NCBI GenBank assembly: GCA_946567425.1
Contig: CAMNXF010000006.1
Coordinates: 1 to 64,000 of the forward strand
Source: an uncultured Clostridia bacterium
GTDB taxonomy: Bacteria > Bacillota > Clostridia > Oscillospirales > Ruminococcaceae
Direction: 5' to 3'
Length of the DNA stretch: 64,000 bases
This document shows, piece after piece, positions 53,228 through 62,551 of this stretch (its first letter is position 1; every line of letters begins with the position of its first letter). A program made the position numbers and the translations under genes. The notes beneath the pieces were generated by a model. It saw nothing but the letters and a program-made list of their open reading frames with translations, had not been told where the DNA came from and searched no databases.

Positions 53228-54048
53228 TATTCGTTACCTCCTTCTGTTTTTCTAGCTTCTCTCGGTCTGCGGGGGCGGCGGTCGTCGCGGCCTCTGCTGC
53301 CGTTATTTCTGTCGTTGCGGCGGCGGTCTGTTCTGTCGCTACGCTCGTTTCTCTGCGTGGGAATTTCGCCCTTGAGAACCTCGCCGTTGTAGATCCAAAC
53401 CTTAACGCCGATAACGCCGTAAGTGGTGTTCGCTCTTGCTACGCCGTAGTCGATATCCGCGCGCAGCGTCTGAAGCGGAATGGTACCCTCGTGGTAGCTC
53501 TCGGAGCGCGCGATTTCCGCGCCGCCCAGTCTTCCGCTTACCATGGTCTTTATACCCTTTGCGCCGCTCTTCATCGTTCTGCCGATTACCTGCTTCATAG
53601 CGCGTCTGAACGATACGCGTCCCTCAAGCTGCATTGCGATGTTGTCCGCAACAAGCTGTGCGTTTGTATCAGGATTCTTGATCTCAACGATATCGAGCGA
53701 AATGCTCTTGCCGCCCGCGATCTTCTCAAGCTCGCCGCGAATTTTGTCGATCTCCACGCCCTTCGGTCCGATAAGCATACCGGGCTTTGCGGTGTGAACG
53801 TAGATCTTGATCTTATCCGCACCCGTGCGCTCGATCTCAACCTTTGCAATGCCAACCGCTCTGGAGAGCAGTTGGGGGGTCTTTTCGCCCTTGACATTGA
53901 CAAACTGTCTTTTATTCATGAGATAATCACGAATGTTGTAGTCCTCAACAAGTGTATCACCGAAGGTTGCTTTGCCCGCGAACCAGCGAGAATCCCAATC
54001 CTTGATTACACCCACTCTGAGACCGTGTGGATTAACCTTCTGTCCCAT
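53227..54048 (-). CDS. rpsC: 30S ribosomal protein S3 with charged tail
   Basis: 273 residues. The KH domain (about 40-110, with [20 protein letters not shown]) and the S3 C-terminal domain end near 212. After that comes a 55-residue Arg/Asp/Asn-rich tail ([20 protein letters not shown] and following), longer than the Escherichia coli protein. Similar basic tails occur in other Clostridia. Confidence 0.97.
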   Translation of the reverse strand: MGQKVNPHGLRVGVIKDWDSRWFAGKATFGDTLVEDYNIRDYLMNKRQFVNVKGEKTPQLLSRAVGIAKVEIERTGADKIKIYVHTAKPGMLIGPKGVEIDKIRGELEKIAGGKSISLDIVEIKNPDTNAQLVADNIAMQLEGRVSFRRAMKQVIGRTMKSGAKGIKTMVSGRLGGAEIARSESYHEGTIPLQTLRADIDYGVARANTTYGVIGVKVWIYNGEVLKGEIPTQRNERSDRTDRRRNDRNNGSRGRDDRRPRRPREARKTEGGNE

Positions 54049-54062
54049 TGTAATTCTCCTCC

Positions 54063-54398
54063 TTATTCAGCTTCTTTAACAACCAGCGTGATGTTGGACG
54101 TTCTCTTTAAAATTCTGTGAGCACGGCCGTGATCCTTTGCTCTTATACGCTTGAGCGTAATGCCGGGTCCTACATGAGCCTCGGAAACGTACAATCTGGA
54201 GGTATCCATATTGTGGTTGTTTTCCGCGTTTGCAACAGCGCTCTTAAGCAGCTTTGCAAGCGGCTCGCTCGCGGACTTGGGCGTATTGTTGAGTATCGCC
54301 ATAGCGACCTCCACAGGCTTGTTTCTGATGAGATCGAGCACGATGCCGACCTTTCTCGGAGAAATACGAACCTGCGTCAGAATGGCTTTAGCTTCCAT
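54063..54398 (-). CDS. rplV: 50S ribosomal protein L22
   Basis: 111 residues, [20 protein letters not shown] and [20 protein letters not shown]. Its loop lines the exit tunnel. It lies 12 bp after rpsS and 14 bp before rpsC. Confidence 0.97.
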   Translation of the reverse strand: MEAKAILTQVRISPRKVGIVLDLIRNKPVEVAMAILNNTPKSASEPLAKLLKSAVANAENNHNMDTSRLYVSEAHVGPGITLKRIRAKDHGRAHRILKRTSNITLVVKEAE

Positions 54399-54410
54399 AT
54401 TTCCTCCTCC

Positions 54411-54689
54411 TTACTTCTTGCCTGTGGTCTTGCTGCCCGCATGACCCTTATAGGTTCTCGTGGGAGCAAACTCGCCGAGCTTGTGTCCTACCATATCCTC
54501 GGTAACGTATACCGGAACGTGCTTTCTGCCGTCATGTACGGCAAACGTGTGACCTACGAAATCGGGGAAAATCGTCGAAGCGCGGCTCCAAGTCTTGAGA
54601 ACCTTCTTCTCGCCCTTTTCGTTCATGTCAAGAACTCTCTTCATAAGAGCTTCTTGCACGAAAGGTCCCTTCTTAATGCTTCTTCCCAT
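54411..54689 (-). CDS. rpsS: 30S ribosomal protein S19
   Basis: 92 residues starting [20 protein letters not shown], the standard start, with AAAGGAAAA upstream. A longer frame extends into the spacer and is rejected. S19 works with S13 in the head of the small subunit. The 152-bp spacer to rplB contains a GC-rich stretch and no gene. Confidence 0.97.
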   Translation of the reverse strand: MGRSIKKGPFVQEALMKRVLDMNEKGEKKVLKTWSRASTIFPDFVGHTFAVHDGRKHVPVYVTEDMVGHKLGEFAPTRTYKGHAGSKTTGKK

Positions 54690-54841
54690 TGTAATTTTCC
54701 TTTCAGTTAAGCTGCAAGTTAATGAGCAGCGGAAAGCGGTTTTACGCGCTCGGCGGAGCATCTGCGGGAACTGCTGCTCCCGCGCCCCAAATGCGCAACG
54801 CCGTTCTTATTAACAGCAACTTTCGGGTTATTGTTATTGGA

Positions 54842-55675
54842 TTATTTACCGTTTCTTCTCTTAACGATGAACTTGTCGGACGCTTTCTTCTTGGAACGCG
54901 TTTTGTAGCCCAGAGCGGGTTTGCCCCACGGGGTAACGGGTCCGGGACGTCCTACGGGTGACTTACCCTCACCGCCGCCGTGCGGGTGGTCGTTCGGGTT
55001 CATTACGGAACCGCGGACGGTAGGTCTGATACCGAGGTGACGGGTCTTACCCGCTTTACCGCGGTTTACGTTCTCGTGGTCGAGGTTGGAAACCGTACCG
55101 ATAGATGCATAGCAGTTTACGGATACGTTTCTAAGCTCGCCGCTTGGCAGACGGAGCAGCGCGTAGCCGTTCTCCTTAGCCATAAGCTGAGCCATATTAC
55201 CCGCGGAACGAACAAGCTGTCCGCCCTTGCCGGGGTAAAGCTCGATATTGTGAATGATCGTACCAACAGGAATATCCGCCAACGGGAGAGCGTTTCCGGG
55301 CTTGATATCCGCGTCCGAACCCGCGCGAACGGTATCGCCGACTTTCAGTCCGTCGGGAGCGATGATGTATCTCTTCTCGCCGTCCTCGTACTGAACCAGA
55401 GCGATAAACGCGCTTCTGTTGGGATCGTACTCAAGAGTATTAACGGTTGCGTTCATGCCTCTCTTGTTTCTCTTGAAGTCGATAATACGGTACTTCTTTC
55501 TGTTGCCGCCGCCAATGTGTCTTACGGTTATACGACCGTAGCTGTTTCTGCCGGCAGTCTTTTTAACGGGCTCCAGAAGACTTTTTTCGGGAGCTACCTT
55601 TGATAACCCGCTGTAATCCGTAACGGTCATGCCGCGGCGGCTGTTATTGACGGGCTTGTATGCCTTAATAGCCAT
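54842..55675 (-). CDS. rplB: 50S ribosomal protein L2
   Basis: 277 residues. L2 is one of the largest 23S binders and is needed for subunit joining and peptidyl transfer. [20 protein letters not shown] and the invariant [20 protein letters not shown] are present. It lies 17 bp after rplW. Confidence 0.98.
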   Translation of the reverse strand: MAIKAYKPVNNSRRGMTVTDYSGLSKVAPEKSLLEPVKKTAGRNSYGRITVRHIGGGNRKKYRIIDFKRNKRGMNATVNTLEYDPNRSAFIALVQYEDGEKRYIIAPDGLKVGDTVRAGSDADIKPGNALPLADIPVGTIIHNIELYPGKGGQLVRSAGNMAQLMAKENGYALLRLPSGELRNVSVNCYASIGTVSNLDHENVNRGKAGKTRHLGIRPTVRGSVMNPNDHPHGGGEGKSPVGRPGPVTPWGKPALGYKTRSKKKASDKFIVKRRNGK

Positions 55676-55692
55676 AAAGTTTCACTCCTTAT

Positions 55693-55992
55693 TTATATCA
55701 TTCCATCAAAGAACTCAATTGTCTTAGAGCCTTCTTTAAGCGTAACGATAGCCTTCTTCCAATCGGAAGTGTAGCCCTCGTTTCTGCCCATTCTCTTCTT
55801 TCTTCCGCGAACGCTTACGGTGTTTACCTTTGCGACCTGAACGCCCTTGAACAGCTTTTCTACCGCCTTGGCGATCTCGATCTTATTTGCGGACTTCGCA
55901 ACCTTAAAGGTGTACTTTCCCTGCGCGAGACAATCCATGGAATGTTCGGTGATAATGGGCTTGATGATAATGTCCTGTGCAACCTTTTCCAT
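55693..55992 (-). CDS. rplW: 50S ribosomal protein L23
   Basis: 99 residues. L23 is the docking site for trigger factor at the tunnel exit. DIIIKPIITEHSMDCLAQGK and RKKRMGRNEGYTSDWKKAIV are typical. It overlaps rplD by one base. Confidence 0.97.
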   Translation of the reverse strand: MEKVAQDIIIKPIITEHSMDCLAQGKYTFKVAKSANKIEIAKAVEKLFKGVQVAKVNTVSVRGRKKRMGRNEGYTSDWKKAIVTLKEGSKTIEFFDGMI

Positions 55993-56615
55993 TATGCGTA
56001 CACCTCCTCAAGCTTTTCAACAGCGCCCTTTACGATAACGAACTTCTCGCAGTTGAGTATATCGTAAACGTTGAGCGTGTTTACCTGCGTGGTCTTTACT
56101 TTCTCGATATTGTTCGCGGACTTGATTACTTTCTTGTCTGCGGAATCAAGAACAATGAGCGTCTTTGTGTCCGCGCCGATCGCCTTGAGCATGTTTACCA
56201 TATTCTTGGTCTTGAACTCTTCGGTCGTGATAGCGTCAACAACGATCATCTCATTCTCGAGAACCTTGCTCGACAGCGCCGACTTGATAGCGAGCTGTCT
56301 TACTTTCTTATTCAGAGTAAATCTGTAAGAACGGGGCTTCGGACCAAGCGCAATACCACCGTGTCTCCACTGCGGAGCTCTTGTCGAACCCTGTCTTGCG
56401 TGACCTGTGCCTTTCTGACGCCACGGCTTCTTGCCGCCGCCTCTTACCTCTGTTCTGGTAAGAGTGGACTGCGTGCCCTGACGCTGATTTGCGAGATAGT
56501 TTACTACTGCGGAATGCATTGCGGTCTTGTTCGGCTCAATGCCGAAAACCGCGTCGTTAAGCTCAAGCTCGGAAACGACTTTACCCGCCATATCAACTAC
56601 GTTTATCTTTGACAT
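55992..56615 (-). CDS. rplD: 50S ribosomal protein L4
   Basis: 207 residues. TRTEVRGGGKKPWRQKGTGH is the extended loop that reaches into the exit tunnel. In Escherichia coli L4 controls the S10 operon by binding its leader; the long leader here invites the same question. It lies 17 bp after rplC. Confidence 0.97.
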   Translation of the reverse strand: MSKINVVDMAGKVVSELELNDAVFGIEPNKTAMHSAVVNYLANQRQGTQSTLTRTEVRGGGKKPWRQKGTGHARQGSTRAPQWRHGGIALGPKPRSYRFTLNKKVRQLAIKSALSSKVLENEMIVVDAITTEEFKTKNMVNMLKAIGADTKTLIVLDSADKKVIKSANNIEKVKTTQVNTLNVYDILNCEKFVIVKGAVEKLEEVYA

Positions 56616-56632
56616 AGTATCGTCCTCCCCTC

Positions 56633-57265
56633 TTATGCCTTAACCGCGTCGCAGATAGTTACAACGCCGCCCTTAGGTCCGGGAACCGCGCCCTTTACCG
56701 CGATAAGGTTGTTTTCAGCGTCAACCTTAATTACGACAAGGTTCTGAACGGTCACGTTCTCCGCGCCCAAATGACCTGCCATCTTCTTGCCCTTGAAAAT
56801 TCTCGACGGGCTGGAGCAAGCGCCCATAGAGCCCGCTTCACGTGCAACGGGACCCGTACCGTGAGATTCTCTCAGTCTGTGCTGATTGTGACGCTTGATA
56901 GCGCCCGCGTAGCCCTTGCCCTTGGATACGCCCGCAACGTCAATAACGTCGCCCTCTGCGAATACGTCTGCCTTGATAACATCGCCGGTGTTGAAGCCGC
57001 TGATGTCGTCAAAACGGAACTCCTTAAGGGTTTTCTTGAAAGCAACGTCATTCTTTTTGAAATGACCCTGCTCGGGTTTGTTCACGTGCTTGGCGGATAC
57101 GTCGCCGAAGCCCATCTGAACTGCCTCATAGCCGTCGTTTTCAGCCGTTTTCTTCTGAACGACCACGCAGGGACCCGCCTCGATAACGGTTACGGGAACG
57201 ACCTTGCCTGCCTCGTCGAAGATCTGCGTCATACCGATCTTCTTGCCGATGATTGCCTTTTTCAT
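56633..57265 (-). CDS. rplC: 50S ribosomal protein L3
   Basis: 210 residues, [20 protein letters not shown] and [20 protein letters not shown], near the peptidyl-transferase centre. It is separated from rpsJ by 131 bp with no gene and a GCGC-TTAA-GCGC hairpin-like stretch. Confidence 0.97.
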   Translation of the reverse strand: MKKAIIGKKIGMTQIFDEAGKVVPVTVIEAGPCVVVQKKTAENDGYEAVQMGFGDVSAKHVNKPEQGHFKKNDVAFKKTLKEFRFDDISGFNTGDVIKADVFAEGDVIDVAGVSKGKGYAGAIKRHNQHRLRESHGTGPVAREAGSMGACSSPSRIFKGKKMAGHLGAENVTVQNLVVIKVDAENNLIAVKGAVPGPKGGVVTICDAVKA

Positions 57266-57396
57266 TTCGGCTTTTCCTCCTTTGGTTATTGGTTGAGTTT
57301 CCTCAACGTGACCTCGCGCTTAACGCGCTTGGTTAGTGGTTGGCTTGTACATTCGTGAGCGAAAGTCCGCCAACATAACTCCAATCGAATCTATAA

Positions 57397-57708
57397 TCAG
57401 ATATCCATTGAAATTTCCACGCCTGCGGGCAGCTCCAGCGACTGGAGAGCCTCAACGGTCTTCTGGGACGGACGGATAACGTCGATAAGGCGCTTGTGAG
57501 TTCTCATCTCGAACTGCTCGCGGGAATCCTTATACTTGTGAACCGCTCTCAGAATGGTTACTACCTGCTTGTCTGTAGGGAGCGGAATAGGACCCGCAAC
57601 TCTCGCGCCGCTGCGCTTTGCAGCGTCAACGATCTTCGCCGCAGCCGCGTCTACTACGCTGTGCTCGTAACCCTTGACCTTAATTCTTACTTTCTCGTTA
57701 GATGCCAT
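57397..57708 (-). CDS. rpsJ: 30S ribosomal protein S10
   Basis: 103 residues. S10 is both a ribosomal protein and a partner of NusB in antitermination. [20 protein letters not shown] and [20 protein letters not shown] are typical. It is the first gene of the supercluster and follows a leader of about 340 nt. Confidence 0.97.
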   Translation of the reverse strand: MASNEKVRIKVKGYEHSVVDAAAAKIVDAAKRSGARVAGPIPLPTDKQVVTILRAVHKYKDSREQFEMRTHKRLIDVIRPSQKTVEALQSLELPAGVEISMDI

Positions 57709-58046
57709 TGATTTTTCAACCTTTCTTCGTTAGTTATTCAGCGGACGAGTAACTTTCCGCTTTTTCTTTCTGCCCCTCTTTTGCGCAAGTGAGGAGACAA
57801 ATTGCCGGCGAAGGCTTAATTTGAAAAATCCACCGAGCCGTGTGTTTCGTTTTCTTGAACGCACCTGTTAGTTACCCGAGTTCTCTCGGACACTTTAACG
57901 GAGCTTTTCAAAACGAACGCCCGTTCCGTAAAACTTTTCGCCCGAATTTAATTCGGACATACTCCGTCGAAATTACCGCGACCGCGTTTCACGCCGCGCA
58001 ACCTCCGACTTCATCGCCATGGCGGCATTGTTTTCACAAACCACCG
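57709..58046 (-). promoter_or_regulatory. Long 5' leader of the S10 operon
   Basis: About 335 nt lie between the predicted start of transcription and the rpsJ ATG. No gene is present. Several stems are possible, for example CCGAG/CTCGG near 57890 and AACGGAGC with its partner GCTCCGTT nearby. Its length suggests a regulatory leader bound by a ribosomal protein such as L4, but I cannot show that. Confidence 0.5.
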
Positions 58047-58052
58047 CTATTT

Positions 58053-58081
58053 ATTTTACCACAAACAGCCGCCATTTTCAA
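58053..58081 (-). promoter_or_regulatory. Promoter of the S10-spc-alpha supercluster
   Basis: TTGAAA and TAAAAT on the minus strand with 17 bp spacing. The stretch from 58082 to 58245, up to the gpr stop, is AT-rich and holds no gene. Confidence 0.8.
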
Positions 58082-58245
58082 CCACTAAAGTAAAATATTA
58101 TTCCAATGACGCAGAGAATTTTTGCCGTTTTTTCAATATATTTTTGTGAACTTTGCACAATACAGTGTCATTTTGATTTGTTAAAGAAAATGAAATACAT
58201 CATATAGGGTTATCTGCTTGACCGTATTATACATTATAAATATAG

Positions 58246-58977
58246 CTAATCGGCAAGCGAACTTATCCCTCCGCCCAGAACCTCTGCCCACATCTTAACC
58301 ACCGCGTCGATATCAGCAGTTGTAACGAGAAGATCGGAGTCCGATTTATTCCCCGTTATCGAAGACAGCGCCGCAACCGTCGGTATCCCCACTGCTGCTG
58401 TCGGTATGCCGAGATGCCCGCGCGAAAGCTCTCCGCGTTCGGAACCCGCTCCACTGCCTGGAACGATCCCCGCATCGCTGATCTGTACGGTCATGCCGAT
58501 ATAGCGCGGATCACGGCATGCGAGCGCGTCAATGGCGATAATGCAGTCGGCTTTAAGCTCACGCGCAGCCGCCTTGACCAGACGGGCCGTATCCAGACCC
58601 GTTTTTGCGGCGACGTCCGTCTCGATCGCCGAAAGAGAGTAGCGCGCTCCGCGGCGGGCGGTCATTAAACGCACGGCAGCCGCCCCGAGGCTGTCCTGTG
58701 TGATATCGGGATTGCCCAGTCCCGCCGCGAAAAGCCGTCCGCGCGGCGGCAGCACCTGCAAGAGCGCACGGCGAAATAACGCGGTCATACCGTGCGCATA
58801 CGGCTCGCCCTCCAGCGTTATATAGCGTCCCGGAGGCTTGCTGACGCGCGCGGCAGCAGCCCCGCTGATCTTAACGTCCGTTATTTTTATGCCGTTTATT
58901 GTTCGTGTAATCGCGGAGATCCCGTCCTTTCGGGAAAGAATCTCCGCCGCCTCAAAGGCAAGACCGGTATTGTCCAT
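58246..58977 (-). CDS. gpr: Germination protease GPR
   Basis: 243 residues of the A25 family aspartyl-type protease that degrades small acid-soluble spore proteins during germination. LFAAGLGNPDITQDSLGA, the ETD motif, and IDALACRDPRYIGMTVQISD with PGSGAGSERGELSRGHLGIP are conserved. It is shorter than the Bacillus enzyme (about 370), mainly at the N-terminus and in loops. It indicates an endospore-forming lineage. It is usually next to rpsT and divergent from it, as here. Confidence 0.94.
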   Translation of the reverse strand: MDNTGLAFEAAEILSRKDGISAITRTINGIKITDVKISGAAAARVSKPPGRYITLEGEPYAHGMTALFRRALLQVLPPRGRLFAAGLGNPDITQDSLGAAAVRLMTARRGARYSLSAIETDVAAKTGLDTARLVKAAARELKADCIIAIDALACRDPRYIGMTVQISDAGIVPGSGAGSERGELSRGHLGIPTAAVGIPTVAALSSITGNKSDSDLLVTTADIDAVVKMWAEVLGGGISSLAD

Positions 58978-59001
58978 TTTTGTTCTCCTTATAATACTTG
59001 C

Positions 59002-59268
59002 GTTGTCTCACGGGTACGAAAGGCCAACGTGTGCCCATGACTTATTTTTTTGTGTTGCCGTACGGTTGCGAGAGGAAACCCGTAGGGGGAGGTCGAATCA
59101 ACTTTGTTGACCCTGAAATCCACATTTTTGTCGGATTTTGTCTTTCCCTCTCCCCAAAAGGTGTCCTCTCGCAACTGTGAGACGACACAAAAAAGAAACA
59201 AAACCACAAGTGACAACCGAGGAAAAAAGTCAAGAGCACACGGTGTTCCCTAACACCCGTGCGGCAAC
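59002..59268. repeat. 267-bp imperfect palindrome between gpr and rpsT
   Basis: The ends GTTGTCTCACGGGT (59002) and ACCCGTGCGGCAAC (59255) are inverted copies with 11 of 14 matches. Inside, CGTGTGC (59028) pairs with GCACACG (59236) and GTTGCGAGAGGA (59065) with TCCTCTCGCAAC (59164). The arms are separated by a centre of about 90 bp, and the right arm has an extra stretch of about 28 bp. No gene or clear target-site duplication is seen. It could be a non-autonomous (MITE-like) element. Confidence 0.65.
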
Positions 59269-59360
59269 ACATCAAATTAAAACAAACGAACTAACAGAGA
59301 GCAACAAAAAACAAAACGTCCGGCAAAGCGCTCCCTTTAATAAAAAATTTGAAAAACCCC

Positions 59361-59389
59361 TTGCATTTTACCGTCTTATGTGTTATAAT
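59361..59389 (+). promoter_or_regulatory. rpsT promoter
   Basis: TTGCAT (59361-59366) and TATAAT (59384-59389) are 17 bp apart. The leader to the rpsT start is about 140 nt. Confidence 0.8.
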
Positions 59390-59536
59390 TAAATGTATTA
59401 TGAGAAAAAATAAATCGAAATCACAATAAAAAGTAATTTTGCGCGGAATTTTTTGGTGAATATAAATAAATCATACCCGAAAAAGCGCGCAAAATACGGT
59501 CCTTTCGATTGAATAACAGCACGGAGGTGAAAAATA

Positions 59537-59776
59537 ATGCCGAATATTAAATCTGCCAAGAAGAGAGTTCTCATCTCTGAGGCGAGAACCGAAGCTAATA
59601 AGAGCGCAAAGTCAGCATTGAGAACTTCGATCAAGAAGGCTCGTGCAGAGGGCGCCGACGCTGCGACTATCAAGGCTGCAAGCATTAGCGTTGACAAGGC
59701 TGCCGGCAAGGGTCTTATTCACAAGAATAAGGCAGCTCGTCTGAAGTCTCAGCTTGCTAAGAAAGCAAACGCATAA
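59537..59776 (+). CDS. rpsT: 30S ribosomal protein S20
   Basis: 79 residues of three helices that bind 16S rRNA early in assembly. MPNIKSAKKRVLISEARTEA and LIHKNKAARLKSQLAKKANA are typical. GGAGGTG precedes the ATG and a terminator follows. Confidence 0.97.
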   Translation: MPNIKSAKKRVLISEARTEANKSAKSALRTSIKKARAEGADAATIKAASISVDKAAGKGLIHKNKAARLKSQLAKKANA

Positions 59777-59786
59777 TCGCAAGGTT

Positions 59787-59822
59787 TCGCCCGCAGACAC
59801 ATGGTTTGCGGGTGATTTTTTA
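59787..59822 (+). terminator. rpsT terminator
   Basis: CCCGCA and TGCGGG pair across an 11-base loop, followed by GATTTTTTA. Confidence 0.75.
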
Positions 59823-59836
59823 GGAAGGGGAATCGT

Positions 59837-60322
59837 ATGATGACAGGCGTAGAAAGAGAAATTACGGACATCAATGAAATTGAAGATATACTGCGTTCGG
59901 CAAGGGTGTGCCGTATTGCGCTGATAGACGGAGCGCATCCGTACATAATCCCGATGTGCTTTGGCTATAACCTCAAGGGAGGAAAGTTGGAGATATACTT
60001 CCGCTGCGAGGAAAAGGGCAAGAAGATCGACCTTATTAAGGCGAACAACAACGCCGCGTTCGAGATCGACAAGCTGCACGATATAGTCAAGACCGACTCC
60101 GAGTGCGGATTTGCCGCGAATTACCACAGCATTACCGGCACAGGAACAATAGAGAACATCACGGGTGTCGACAAGATAACGGGGCTTAATCTGCTTATGA
60201 AGAAGTACTTTGGCGGAACTCCCGAAAGCAAATACTCCGAGCAGTCCCTCAATAGTTACGCTATTCTGAAATTCACTGCGGGCGAGTTCTGCTGTAAGGA
60301 GCATAACCCCGTTGCGGGTTAA
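59837..60322 (+). CDS. NimA-like pyridoxamine 5'-phosphate oxidase family protein
   Basis: 161 residues of a split-barrel flavin-binding protein. RVCRIALIDGAHPYIIPMCF and IYFRCEEKGKKIDLIKANNN are family motifs, and a late GEFCCKEHNP ends the protein. Nim proteins can reduce nitroimidazoles; chromosomal members in anaerobes mostly have unknown roles. GAAGGGGAA precedes the ATG. It has no clear promoter of its own and may depend on read-through from rpsT. Confidence 0.85.
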   Translation: MMTGVEREITDINEIEDILRSARVCRIALIDGAHPYIIPMCFGYNLKGGKLEIYFRCEEKGKKIDLIKANNNAAFEIDKLHDIVKTDSECGFAANYHSITGTGTIENITGVDKITGLNLLMKKYFGGTPESKYSEQSLNSYAILKFTAGEFCCKEHNPVAG

Positions 60323-60375
60323 GACAGAATAAAATCAGCGGATCTATGAAATAGAATTTTTTTACAGGAGCAATA

Positions 60376-62436
60376 ATGAATAAACACCAACTTATTGAAT
60401 TATTTCGGGAGTGGCGCGAGGACGACGAGAATGAAAAAATCGTTGAGGCGGTTCTTGCTCTTCCCGACAGCGCTCTCGACGACGACATCCTCGATTGGCT
60501 TGTTGAGGCGTACATAGATATCGGCGAGTACAAGAAAGCTATTGCAGTTCTGGAAAGCCAGCGTCCGCGTCTTGAGGACGATTACAAATGGCATTTCCGC
60601 ATGGGGCTTGCGCTGTACCGCGCTACCGGGGACGAGGAGTGCGAGGACGACGACAGTCTGCGCCGCAATATTCTTGAACGCGCCAAGGTAGCTCTGGCGC
60701 GCGGAATGAATATGAACCCTCCCGAGTCCGCGCTTGAAACCGCCGACAGGTATATGGAGCGTATCGAGGACGAACTTGACGATCTGCGCGGTGACGACGA
60801 GGACGAGATCGACGAGGACGGCGACGACGTTGAACTGTACGAGGAAGAGGAGCTCGATGCTATCGAGGAGCATATAAAGGAGTACTACGGCGATTTTCCG
60901 ACGGTTTTCCACGAGATAGTCTCGCCCGATATCCATTGCGATATCTGCATAGTTCCGCCGAGCAAGGAGCGGAATTATTATACGCTGCTTACAATGGGCA
61001 TGGGCGCGCATATCATGAATATCCCGAAAGAGCTAGCCGAAGAGGAGTATGGCAGAGCCGAGCTGCTCATCTGTCTGCCGCCCGACTGGAAGGTCGGCGA
61101 GAACAGCGAGGAGTGGTTCTGGCCTATTTCGCTGCTCAAAAATCTCGCCCGCCTGCCTATAAACTGCGATACATGGCTCGGCTGGGGGCACTCCGTCGAT
61201 CATCAGCAGCCGTTTGCGGAAACGACCGAGCTTTGCGGCTCGCTGCTTATATATCCTGAGAACGTCGAAGACGGCGCGGATGTTTGCGTTCTTCCGAATG
61301 GCGATAACGTCAACTTCTTCGAGGTGATACCTATCTACCGCGAGGAAATGGATCTCAAGATCGATAATGACACCAAGGCTCTGCTGGAGAGAATGCAGAA
61401 TATAAGTCACGTTGTCAACATTGAACGCGAGAACACCTGCGCGGATTATCAGCCGCCAAAGCACACACCCGTCGACTGCATAAGCGACCACGCCGACAAA
61501 ATAACCGAGAAGAAGCTCCCGCTTCCGCTTATCAATGGCGCAAACCATATCGCGATATTTATGCGTTGGTGTATCGAACACAATCTTGTCGCACCTGAGT
61601 TCTACCGCGAATGTCCCGATATCGTCGAGGGCGTAAAGAGCGGCAAGGATACGGACATACGCGAGTTTATACTTCGCTTTTTTGACGGAGACCTTGAGAT
61701 ATATCAGCTCAACTTTCTCGGCGCGGGCTTTGTTCATAATTATTACAATTGGGAGCGCAATGACGCGGAGTACTTCTACCCCGCCGACGTTGACGACTAC
61801 GCTGAGAAATATTTCGGCACGGAAAAATACAACAGCGAGGAGTTTCAGGACGAGGCGTATTTGTTTGTGCCGTTTAACGAGGAATATTATCAGGGCATGA
61901 GTATGTATATAGAACGCGCGTTTTTAGCATTCTACCCCGGGTTTGCAGACTACCAGCACGGCTGCTCCGAATTTGCATTTAAAAAGGTTGAGAAAGCGCT
62001 GGGACTGAAAGTCCATGTTCCGCGTCATTTTGACGAGATCGCACAGGAATACAGGATCGCCGCGAACGAGGCAAAGGGCAAGAAATATACTCCGATGCTT
62101 GTGATACTTGAAGACGACGCTTTAATTACCGATCCGCAGGACTTTGCGGATATACTTGAGGACAGTCTCAACCCGTTTTTAGAGCATATCGCGATTGTGA
62201 ACATACCCTCACGCAGCACATTTAAATGGGTCGAGGAGAATTTCAACCGCGTTTCTCCCGTAATGCTCCCGACGGACGAGCGTATCACGGAGCTGCAAAG
62301 CGCCGCGGCGGAAAAGTTCGGGGCTGCACCTGCCGTGCTTACGTTCACAAATGAAAAATCTACTTTATTTATGCCGATTGGTCGTGGACAGTACACGCGC
62401 TTTACCGGCGCAGGGATAATCACCGAAGAAGAATAA
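60376..62436 (+). CDS. SUFU-domain protein with helical-repeat N-terminus
   Basis: 686 residues. Residues 1-135 are helical and TPR-like (VEAYIDIGEYKKAIAVLE). Residues 136-165 are almost all Asp and Glu. A suppressor-of-fused-type domain follows at about 165-335, with GDFPTVFHEIVSPDIHCDIC, LLICLPPDWKVGE and GHSVDHQQPFAETTE. The last 340 residues contain LPLPLINGANHIAIFMRWCI and a Tyr/Glu-rich region I do not recognise. Bacterial SUFU proteins include immunity proteins of polymorphic toxins; no toxin is seen here. It begins 53 bp after the NimA-like gene. Confidence 0.75.
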   Translation: MNKHQLIELFREWREDDENEKIVEAVLALPDSALDDDILDWLVEAYIDIGEYKKAIAVLESQRPRLEDDYKWHFRMGLALYRATGDEECEDDDSLRRNILERAKVALARGMNMNPPESALETADRYMERIEDELDDLRGDDEDEIDEDGDDVELYEEEELDAIEEHIKEYYGDFPTVFHEIVSPDIHCDICIVPPSKERNYYTLLTMGMGAHIMNIPKELAEEEYGRAELLICLPPDWKVGENSEEWFWPISLLKNLARLPINCDTWLGWGHSVDHQQPFAETTELCGSLLIYPENVEDGADVCVLPNGDNVNFFEVIPIYREEMDLKIDNDTKALLERMQNISHVVNIERENTCADYQPPKHTPVDCISDHADKITEKKLPLPLINGANHIAIFMRWCIEHNLVAPEFYRECPDIVEGVKSGKDTDIREFILRFFDGDLEIYQLNFLGAGFVHNYYNWERNDAEYFYPADVDDYAEKYFGTEKYNSEEFQDEAYLFVPFNEEYYQGMSMYIERAFLAFYPGFADYQHGCSEFAFKKVEKALGLKVHVPRHFDEIAQEYRIAANEAKGKKYTPMLVILEDDALITDPQDFADILEDSLNPFLEHIAIVNIPSRSTFKWVEENFNRVSPVMLPTDERITELQSAAAEKFGAAPAVLTFTNEKSTLFMPIGRGQYTRFTGAGIITEEE

Positions 62437-62491
62437 TTCGCTTCGTTTTCCCATAATAAGACATACCTCGCAGTTAAATTTGTAATTCGTA

Positions 62492-62520
62492 TTGATTTTT
62501 GGAAAATATTGGATTATAAT
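62492..62520 (+). promoter_or_regulatory. Promoter of the lipoprotein gene
   Basis: TTGATT (62492-62497) and TATAAT (62515-62520) are 17 bp apart. Confidence 0.78.
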
Positions 62521-62551
62521 TACAGTACCATAATTGCGGAGGTGTGTATTT

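Noticed and set aside
54690-54841. Extra coding sequence upstream of rpsS
   Set aside because: The standard S19 start with a good ribosome binding site is inside; the spacer reads as low-quality coding on both strands.
58989-59275. Small minus-strand proteins between gpr and rpsT
   Set aside because: They lie wholly within the palindrome and have no start signals; they are by-products of the inverted repeat.
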